Assembly (NCBI GenBank): GCA_017472115.1
Contig: JAFUQW010000128.1
Location: 1 to 21,713 of the forward strand
Length of the DNA stretch: 21,713 nt
Source of the DNA: Bacteroidales bacterium
GTDB lineage: Bacteria; Bacteroidota; Bacteroidia; Bacteroidales; UBA932
Direction of reading: 5' to 3'
In this document: piece after piece, positions 15,564 to 21,713 of the stretch
How the letters are laid out: every line of letters begins with the position of its first letter
Numbering within the stretch: position 1 is the stretch's first letter
Notes under the pieces: model-generated
The model's database searches: none
The model's input: the letters and a program-made list of their open reading frames with translations, nothing else
Told to the model about the DNA's origin: nothing
Position numbers and translations under genes: made by a program

Positions 15564-15962
15564 ACCATTTTAGTTAAGAAACCGTTTAAATTTTTCTACG
15601 AAAAATATCATTTGTTGAAACAGCCGTATTCTAATCAAAAATTCAATCAGTTTCTGAATGTAAAAAATGAATGATGCAGCTTTTACCGTGATCCGCACCA
15701 TGCTGACTGTCAGGAGTTTGAGTAGGTTGGCCCGCATGGCCGGGACGTCGGGCCGAGCATATCTACACCCTGATAATCTGTTGTTTACGAATCACAGAGA
15801 AAGTAGCGCTGCATAATCAGTCATACATTACATGACGAAAGTTTATGAATGGAATATGGATAATTTGTGGAGAGTTTTGTAAATTTGCCGTGATATGGCA
15901 CATGCTGTATATATTTTTGCCTCAGAAACTGTTGAGTACATGATTTGATTTGTCAGGATATT
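15564..15962. other. Divergent intergenic region between pdxA and recG
   Basis: No gene is supported in these roughly 400 bases. The part next to pdxA is AT-rich. At 15730-15760 a GC-rich island stands out, with GGCCCG and CGGGCC able to form a 6-bp stem around a self-complementary GACGTC. Near recG a TAAATTTG box is present at 15880-15887. The remainder shows no feature I can name. A small RNA or the remnant of a dispersed repeat is possible at the GC island. Confidence 0.5.
15880..15887 (+). promoter_or_regulatory. -7 promoter element of recG operon
   Basis: TAAATTTG matches TAnnTTTG, about 75 bases before the recG ATG. The nearest upstream TTTG is only 12 bases away, so the -33 match is poor. 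Confidence 0.5.
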
Positions 15963-18197
15963 ATGGAGAAGAGTGCTCTGGAAATGGATATTCAGTTTCT
16001 TCCGGGAGTCGGGCCGAAGAGGGCCGATCTTCTGCGGAAGGAACTTGGCGTGGGCACTGCGGGTGAGCTGATCAGGCTTTATCCGTTCCGGTATATCGAC
16101 AGGAGTTCCATGGTCAGGATAGCCGATGCAAGGCCTGACATGGCATATGTGCAGTTCCGCGCACGGATCATGAGGGTGGATCTGTTCGGAAACGGGTCGG
16201 CGGCAGCATGGAGCGGAGGTAACGGAGCCAGGGCAATTGGGGCTACAGGAGCCGGAAGTGCAGCAGGAGGATCCGCCGGGAATGCGGTGAAGTTCAACAT
16301 GGTAAAGAGGATGAGTGTGTGGGTGAGCGACGGAAGCGGGGAGATGGAGCTGGTGTTCTTCAAGGGTATCAAGTGGATGTACGAAAGGCTGAAGAGCGGA
16401 AGCGAGTGGGTGTTTTTCGGAAAGCCGACGGCGTTTAACGGAAGGATGAACATCGTGCATCCGGAGGTGGATTCGGTGCAGGCAGGAACGGGCATGGCGG
16501 ATAGCGCCGGAACGGGTGCGGGGATGTCGATGACGGGAGTCTATCAGAGCACTGAGAAACTTAAGAACAGCGGGGTGACCGGAAAGGTGATGAACAAGCT
16601 GATGGAGGCGGCGCTGAACAAGACACTCGGGGCTGTAGAGGAAAGCCTGCCGGAACATATAATAAGGCAGTGCGGGCTCGTGCCTATACATTTTGCATTG
16701 AGGAACATTCATTTCCCGAAGGATATGATTTCGCTTGAGAAGGCGAAATACAGACTTAAATTCGAGGAGCTCTTTTACCTGCAGCTGTCGCTTCTTAAAC
16801 AGAAATATGTACGCAGCAGAGCTGAGCAGGGAATCATCATGCCAAAGGTCGGTGATGCATTCAACAGATGTTACGAAGCACTTCCCTTCCCTCTGACAGG
16901 AGCGCAGAAGAGGGTGATCACGGAGATACGCAACGACATGAAGAGCGGTCACCAGATGAACAGACTTCTTCAGGGAGATGTGGGAAGCGGAAAGACAATG
17001 GTTGCGGTGCTTACGGCGTTGATCGCCATAGGAAACGGCTATCAGGCCTGTATAATGGCGCCTACGGAAGTGCTTGCCCAGCAGCATTATAAGAACATTC
17101 AGAAGTTTCTGGAGCCGACAGGCGTAAGGTCAGCTCTCCTGACAGGCAGTTCCAAGACTTCGGAGAGAAGGGAGGTTCATGCAGGGTTAGAGGACGGCAG
17201 CATAGGTATCATAGTCGGCACACATGCATTGATAGAGGACAATGTGGCATTCCGTAATCTCGGTCTGGCGATTATTGACGAGCAGCACAGGTTCGGTGTG
17301 GAACAGAGGTCGAAACTGTGGCGGAAGGCCGTGTGCGGCGCACCTCCGCATGTGCTTGTGATGACGGCGACACCTATTCCGCGTACCCTTGCCATGACTC
17401 TGTACGGCGACCTGGATGTGTCCGTTATCGACGAGCTTCCTCCGGGAAGAAAGCCGGTGCAGACAATTCATGCGACAGAAGGCAAAAGACCGGCACTATA
17501 TAAGTTCATGAAGGACCAGATTGCGCTGGGACGTCAGATATTTGTGGTCTATCCTCTGATCAACGAAACGGAGAAGCTTGATTATCAAAGTCTTGAAGCA
17601 GGAGCCGAGGACATCATCAAGCACTTCCCTTTCCCAGACTACAAGACTGCGGTCGTGCACGGTAAGCAGCTGAACGACGTGAAGAAATTCAACATGGATG
17701 CATTTGCAGCCGGCCGAGCCGACATTCTCGTGGCGACTTCTGTGATAGAGGTAGGAGTGGATGTGCCTAACGCCTCGGTTATGGTCATCGAGAGTGCGGA
17801 AAGGTTCGGTCTGAGCCAGCTTCATCAGCTGCGTGGGCGAGTGGGACGAGGAAGCGAGAAGTCGTACTGCGTGCTGATGACGGGCCATAAGATGAGCAAG
17901 GAATCGAAGCACAGGATAGAGCTGATGTGTGCTACCGAAAACGGATTCGAGCTGGCCGAGGAGGACATGAAGATGAGAGGACCCGGTGATCTGGAGGGCA
18001 CGCAGCAGAGCGGCCTGCCGATAAGCCTCAACATCGCTTCCCTGGCCAAGGACGGCATGATCCTCAATGCGGCAAGGGACTGCGCGGAGGCGGTTCTCAG
18101 GGAGGATCCGACGTTGCACGACGACAGGAACCAGCTGCTGCGCAAGGAATTGCGGAAAGATAAATATCAGGTGAGGGATTATAGTAAAATCAGTTGA
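15963..18197 (+). CDS. recG: ATP-dependent DNA helicase RecG
   Basis: The ATG at 15963 gives 744 aa; a TTG six codons upstream is possible but weaker. An N-terminal helical/HhH-like stretch (FLPGVGPKRADLL, 12-24) leads into the OB-fold wedge domain. The helicase core follows: LTGAQKRVI at 311-319, Walker A GDVGSGKT at 338-345, APTEVLAQQH, DEQH at 439-442, MTATPIPRT at 467-475, then SVIEVGVDVPNA and QLRGRVGRG. RecG remodels stalled forks and branched DNA. The wedge domain has two Gly/Ala/Ser-rich low-complexity stretches at about 76-108 and 173-190, which look inserted relative to ordinary RecG. The WYL regulator starts one base after the stop. Confidence 0.97.
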   Translation: MEKSALEMDIQFLPGVGPKRADLLRKELGVGTAGELIRLYPFRYIDRSSMVRIADARPDMAYVQFRARIMRVDLFGNGSAAAWSGGNGARAIGATGAGSAAGGSAGNAVKFNMVKRMSVWVSDGSGEMELVFFKGIKWMYERLKSGSEWVFFGKPTAFNGRMNIVHPEVDSVQAGTGMADSAGTGAGMSMTGVYQSTEKLKNSGVTGKVMNKLMEAALNKTLGAVEESLPEHIIRQCGLVPIHFALRNIHFPKDMISLEKAKYRLKFEELFYLQLSLLKQKYVRSRAEQGIIMPKVGDAFNRCYEALPFPLTGAQKRVITEIRNDMKSGHQMNRLLQGDVGSGKTMVAVLTALIAIGNGYQACIMAPTEVLAQQHYKNIQKFLEPTGVRSALLTGSSKTSERREVHAGLEDGSIGIIVGTHALIEDNVAFRNLGLAIIDEQHRFGVEQRSKLWRKAVCGAPPHVLVMTATPIPRTLAMTLYGDLDVSVIDELPPGRKPVQTIHATEGKRPALYKFMKDQIALGRQIFVVYPLINETEKLDYQSLEAGAEDIIKHFPFPDYKTAVVHGKQLNDVKKFNMDAFAAGRADILVATSVIEVGVDVPNASVMVIESAERFGLSQLHQLRGRVGRGSEKSYCVLMTGHKMSKESKHRIELMCATENGFELAEEDMKMRGPGDLEGTQQSGLPISLNIASLAKDGMILNAARDCAEAVLREDPTLHDDRNQLLRKELRKDKYQVRDYSKIS

Positions 18198-18198
18198 T

Positions 18199-19173
18199 AT
18201 GGTAACGGAATTATTGAGGAAATACATATGGTTGGTGCAGACATTCATCAGATCCGGTGAACGTGGGCTCAGCTTAGAGGAGATTTCCGAAAGATGGGAG
18301 GACAGATTTGACAGTCCGTACTCAAGACGCACATTCAATAACCACAGGGAAGCAGTGGAGGAAGTATTCGGAGTCAGGATCGGATGCAACCGCAGCACCA
18401 ACCGCTATTTCGTGGAATACTCGGAGGATGTCAGCGACGAGAATGCCGAGACAGCATGGCTTATCAATACATTCACGGTCAACAACATGCTCTCGCTCGG
18501 ACGCGAAAGGCTGTCGGGAAGAGTTTCCGTGGAGGACATTCCTTCGGGACACAGGCATCTGACAAGCGTGCTTGAAGCCATGACGGAGGGACATGAGATT
18601 GAAATATCATATCAGAAATACACCAGTTCGAAAGAAAGTCTCTATACATTGCGTCCATATGCAGTAAAAGAATTTGCCAAACGATGGTATGTAATAGGAT
18701 ACTGCCTGGAGAGAGAGGCACTTCGAGTCTATGGGTTAGACAGGGTCATGAGCCTGGAAATCACAGGACGGACATTCCGCATGCCTTCAGGATTCGATGT
18801 GGACGAACTTTTCGCGACCGGCTTCGGAATATATCTGCCTGAGGGACCGGGACAGACGATCACTTTCCGGGCTTCCCGCACCGAGGCAAGATTTCTGCGT
18901 GACCTCCCGATTCATGCAAGTCAGAAGGAACTGAGAGGCCGGGAGAGACTGGAGGCTCTGGAAAGATCAGGCACAAATGATTCAGACGATGTCGTGTTCA
19001 GCATATTCGTCTGTCCCAACGAGAATCTCGTGATGGAATTCTGCAAATTTGCCGGAAGGGTGGAAGTACTTTCTCCGGAACATGTCAGAACGGCAATAGC
19101 CGCTCAGCTCCGTGCAGGTGCCGCACAATATGATGATAAAAATCATTTACAGCAATATGAAGAAAAACATTAA
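18199..19173 (+). CDS. WYL-domain transcriptional regulator
   Basis: The protein is 324 aa. The N-terminal 75 residues look like a winged helix (LSLEEISERWEDRFDSPYSRRTFNNHREAVEEVFGVRI). A WYL domain follows at about 145-205: ISYQKYTSSKE, LRPYAVKEFAKRWYVIGY, then LRVYGLDRV. A C-terminal WCX-like extension contains TITFRAS and a second alpha/beta unit. WYL regulators sense nucleotides or single-stranded nucleic acid and often control DNA-damage or defence genes. Here the gene starts 1 base after recG and overlaps the start of the peptidase gene by 17 bases, so all three are one transcript. Its target cannot be told from the sequence. Confidence 0.9.
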   Translation: MVTELLRKYIWLVQTFIRSGERGLSLEEISERWEDRFDSPYSRRTFNNHREAVEEVFGVRIGCNRSTNRYFVEYSEDVSDENAETAWLINTFTVNNMLSLGRERLSGRVSVEDIPSGHRHLTSVLEAMTEGHEIEISYQKYTSSKESLYTLRPYAVKEFAKRWYVIGYCLEREALRVYGLDRVMSLEITGRTFRMPSGFDVDELFATGFGIYLPEGPGQTITFRASRTEARFLRDLPIHASQKELRGRERLEALERSGTNDSDDVVFSIFVCPNENLVMEFCKFAGRVEVLSPEHVRTAIAAQLRAGAAQYDDKNHLQQYEEKH

Positions 19174-21514
19174 ACGAATCTGCGGTTTTGCATTCCTGAT
19201 AGGAATCGCCGCAGGAATCCTGATTGTCATGACAAGAGAGAAGAACGAAATGAGTGATGAGGGCTATATAGGCAGAAGCTCCATCATTGTCGAGGACGGC
19301 AGAATGAGTCCGGAAGTGCTTCTGGCTTTCGGAAGAATGTCCGACCCGCAGGTATCACCTGACGGCGAGCATATATTATACGGTGTAAGCTATAATTCTG
19401 TCGAGAAGAACAGAAGCGTGCGCAACTTGTTTATATGTAACTTCGATGGATCTGATCCTCAACAGCTTACGACTTCCGGCAAGAGCATAAGCAACGCCCG
19501 CTGGAGCAATGACGGAAAGAAGATAGCATTCACCCTCGGTGGTCAGATATGGGTAGCCGGAATCAGGGAAAAAGGCGGCGAGTGGAAGCTCGGAAGGATA
19601 AAGAAGGTAAGTGATGTTCCGGGTGGAATCAGCGAGTTCAAGCTTTCTCCTGACCAGAAGAAAGTGATGTATGTGAGCTATGTGAAGAGTCATGTAAAGG
19701 CACCTTCCGACATCTATCCGGAGCTTGACAAGGCCACAGCTTATACGACAGATGACCTGCTCTACAGACATTGGGACCACACCGTTATGGAGATCCCTCA
19801 CACTTATATTGCGGATTTCAGTTTTTCCGCAAGCAAGGTAGTGACTTCAGACAATTCCGTTGACATTCTTGGGGAGGATGGTAAGCTTTACGAACTTCCT
19901 ACCGAGCCTTTCAGCGGGATAGAGCAGCTGGCATGGAGTCCGGACAGCAGATTCATTGCATATTCATGCAGGAAGCTCGTAGGAAAGAAATACGCATTTT
20001 CGACCAACACGGAGATCTATATATATAATGTAAAGACCGGAGAGACTTCCGTGATCGACATGAAGGGCGGATACGACACCGATCCTGTATGGAGTCCCGA
20101 CGGTTCAAGACTGGCATGGATAAGCATGGCCCGCGACGGATACGAGGCTGACAAGCAGAGGCTCATGGTGGCTTATGTCGATTGGTCGGAGGTATCCAAA
20201 AACGGAAAGGGCATGCCTTCGTTCCGGGGCATCACTGATGTGACAGAATCATTCAAATACAACGCAAGCGGTCCTGTATGGTCGGAGAATTCGGAAGATA
20301 TATATTTTGCGGCTCTCGCCGAGGGCATTCAGGGCATATTCGTGGCAGAAGGTCCTTCGGCTGAAGCTGTGGAGAACCTCACAAATGCTGCCGCAAAGAA
20401 GCTCGCTCCTTGGAAGGTAGAGAGACTTACCGCCGATGACCTGTGGTATGACTTCGGTTCGCCGTTCCATGTAGCTGAAGCAGAGAATGGAATCAAGACT
20501 CTTTACACGACATGGTGCAGCATGGACTTCCCTACCGAGTTCGTCGCTGTCACTGTACCAGCTGACGGCATGGCTGCCGCTTCGGACTGCAAGCAGATCA
20601 CAATGGAGAACGAGCATCTTCTTTCACAGCTTACTCCACATGAGACCGAGGCGCGCATGGTAAGGACTGTTGACGGAAAGGACATGCTGACCTGGGTTCT
20701 ATACCCTCCTCAGTTCGACGCATCAAAGGAATATCCGGCAATCCTCATCTGCCTCGGAGGTCCTCAGGGAACCCTCAGCCAGGGATGGTCTTACAGATGG
20801 AACTACCGTCTGATGGCCGACCAGGGTTATGTGGTAATATTGCCAAACCGACGCGGCACAACTGCCTTCGGACAGGATTGGACAGAGCAGATTTCCGGCG
20901 ACTATCCGGGTCTGAACATGCAGGATTATCTCGCAGCTGCACGCGAGCTCAAGGCTGAGCCTTTCGTTGGAAAGATGGCTGCATGCGGTGCAAGCTACGG
21001 CGGATATTCGGTATATAATCTTTGCGGAACTCATGAGGGCATGTTCGACGCCTTCATCGCTCATGCGGGAATCTTTAACCAGGAGCACATGTATATGACC
21101 ACGGAGGAGCTCTGGTTCCCTAACTTTGACAACGGCGGTCTGCATGAGACATGGTTCGACTCACGTCTGGGAACGGCTTCAGCTCCTGTCGGCCCGGCAG
21201 GCGACGGACAGACATTCGGCGGCATACGTCAGGGAGGTTCGCCGTGGAGCAATGCTCCTCGCGCAGTACGTCACTATGCCGAGTCACCTCACAAGAAGGT
21301 CACGAAGTGGAACACTCCGTTGATGGTGATACATGGTGCGATGGACTACAGAGTGCCTGTAGATCAGGGAATGGCCGCATACAACGCAGCCCAGATGATG
21401 GGCGTGCCTTCAAGACTGCTCATATTCCCGGATGAGAATCACTGGATACTCAAACCTCAGAACGCGATGATGTGGCACAGAGAGTATTTCAGATGGTTAT
21501 CTGAATGGTTATAG
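19157..21514 (+). CDS. S9-family prolyl oligopeptidase-type peptidase, N-terminally anchored
   Basis: The ATG at 19157 gives 785 aa beginning with a basic stretch and one hydrophobic helix (about 7-25) lacking a clear cleavage site. That suggests a signal-anchored, periplasm-facing enzyme. Upstream starts (GTG 19112, ATGs 19130 and 19133) would place a polar extension before the helix. A beta-propeller spans about 60-450, with TolB/WD40-like blades (DPQVSPDGEHILYGV, ARWSNDGKKIAF, AWSPDSRFIAY, VWSPDGSRLAW). The C-terminal alpha/beta hydrolase carries Ser613 in GASYGGYS, Asp730 in HGAMDYRV and His762 in DENHW, a complete triad. It probably cleaves dipeptides or acyl-amino acids from peptides (DPP-type). 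It is the last gene of the recG operon and is followed by a strong terminator. Confidence 0.93.
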   Translation: MKKNIKRICGFAFLIGIAAGILIVMTREKNEMSDEGYIGRSSIIVEDGRMSPEVLLAFGRMSDPQVSPDGEHILYGVSYNSVEKNRSVRNLFICNFDGSDPQQLTTSGKSISNARWSNDGKKIAFTLGGQIWVAGIREKGGEWKLGRIKKVSDVPGGISEFKLSPDQKKVMYVSYVKSHVKAPSDIYPELDKATAYTTDDLLYRHWDHTVMEIPHTYIADFSFSASKVVTSDNSVDILGEDGKLYELPTEPFSGIEQLAWSPDSRFIAYSCRKLVGKKYAFSTNTEIYIYNVKTGETSVIDMKGGYDTDPVWSPDGSRLAWISMARDGYEADKQRLMVAYVDWSEVSKNGKGMPSFRGITDVTESFKYNASGPVWSENSEDIYFAALAEGIQGIFVAEGPSAEAVENLTNAAAKKLAPWKVERLTADDLWYDFGSPFHVAEAENGIKTLYTTWCSMDFPTEFVAVTVPADGMAAASDCKQITMENEHLLSQLTPHETEARMVRTVDGKDMLTWVLYPPQFDASKEYPAILICLGGPQGTLSQGWSYRWNYRLMADQGYVVILPNRRGTTAFGQDWTEQISGDYPGLNMQDYLAAARELKAEPFVGKMAACGASYGGYSVYNLCGTHEGMFDAFIAHAGIFNQEHMYMTTEELWFPNFDNGGLHETWFDSRLGTASAPVGPAGDGQTFGGIRQGGSPWSNAPRAVRHYAESPHKKVTKWNTPLMVIHGAMDYRVPVDQGMAAYNAAQMMGVPSRLLIFPDENHWILKPQNAMMWHREYFRWLSEWL

Positions 21515-21533
21515 AAAACTGTTAAATATCGAG

Positions 21534-21570
21534 GAAGCCGACCCAAAAGGGTCGGCTTCATATTTTATAT
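21534..21570 (+). terminator. Rho-independent terminator of the recG operon
   Basis: A perfect 11-bp GC-rich stem (21534-21544 with 21549-21559) with an AAAA loop is followed by the AT-rich tail ATATTTTATAT. It lies 19 bases after the peptidase stop. The tail also allows some function on the minus strand for a gene arriving from the right. Confidence 0.85.
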
Positions 21571-21604
21571 AGTATAATTCAGGAGGGTTGATGGTAGGGA
21601 TTGA

Positions 21605-21713
21605 GGAGGCGTGTCCACCCGCGGACACGGGTAGCGGGAGGGGCCCGACGGAGACAAGTGGTCGAAGACCACGCAGGAAACGTTGGGAGGGTCCGGAGTG
21701 AGCGTAGCGAACG
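21605..21713. repeat. GC-rich hairpin-dense element, cut by window edge
   Basis: The last 109 bases contrast with the AT-rich spacer before them. A hairpin at 21610-21629 has 7 bp with an ACCCGC loop. A perfect 6-bp hairpin with a GAA loop lies at 21658-21672, enclosed by a 7-bp outer stem (21644-21650 with 21681-21687, one wobble). Together they form a nested arm. No open frame is convincing. It may be a dispersed intergenic repeat or a structured RNA; both are inference. It continues beyond the window. Confidence 0.5.

Noticed and set aside
15843..17087. 414-codon minus-strand frame over the start of recG
   Set aside because: Antisense to RecG motifs; the product is His/Arg/Cys-rich in the way typical of shadow frames, and it has no recognisable domain.
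17496..18401. 301-codon minus-strand frame across the recG-WYL junction
   Set aside because: It spans two well-supported plus-strand genes and has no family resemblance.
1..21713. CRISPR array, phage genes or insertion sequence
   Set aside because: I saw no regularly spaced repeats, no cas, integrase or transposase product, and no phage structural gene. The only mobile-like signature is the 22-bp repeat pair.

Overview
The window looks like a chromosomal segment of an uncultured or gut-type member of the Bacteroidales. Four things point there: repeated -7 boxes of the Bacteroidetes form TAnnTTTG, no obvious Shine-Dalgarno leaders, a UpxY-family antiterminator, and a long SecA ending in a SEC-C zinc motif. 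The genus cannot be fixed from the sequence alone.

Left part (1-7849, mostly minus strand). A short surface-polysaccharide operon reads right to left: upxY-type antiterminator, membrane-bound CapD/FlaA1-like nucleotide-sugar dehydratase, a Wza-like outer-membrane export protein with six SLBB repeats, and a Wzz-like chain-length protein. No glycosyltransferase, flippase or polymerase lies in the window. Directly after wzz sits a roughly 1.1 kb AT-richer cassette (456-1592) with a Panacea-domain protein overlapping a small PemK/MazF-like protein. It is read here as a candidate PanAT-type toxin-antitoxin pair. The cassette is bracketed by a perfect 22-bp direct repeat, one copy being the last codons and stop of wzz. 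Beyond it, 1-455 holds the likely 3' end of an incoming plus-strand gene, its terminator, and palindromes.

Middle (7862-8525). A tRNA-Val(UAC) on the minus strand and the tmRNA gene ssrA on the plus strand are divergently transcribed, each with a recognisable promoter element. A terminator follows the tRNA only a few bases before the upxY start codon. The 3' end of the tmRNA is one arm of a perfect 25-bp inverted repeat.

Right-centre (8549-15527, minus strand). Housekeeping genes: pdxA (vitamin B6), rnhA, rfbC and rfbD (dTDP-L-rhamnose), secA with its own promoter, and a bactofilin.

Right part (15963-21514, plus strand). recG, a WYL-domain regulator and an N-terminally anchored S9-family peptidase form a tightly packed operon ending in a strong terminator. 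The last 150 bases hold a GC-rich, hairpin-dense sequence that is probably a dispersed repeat or structured RNA cut by the window edge.

The best candidate for something new is the repeat-flanked Panacea two-gene cassette inserted at the end of the polysaccharide operon.
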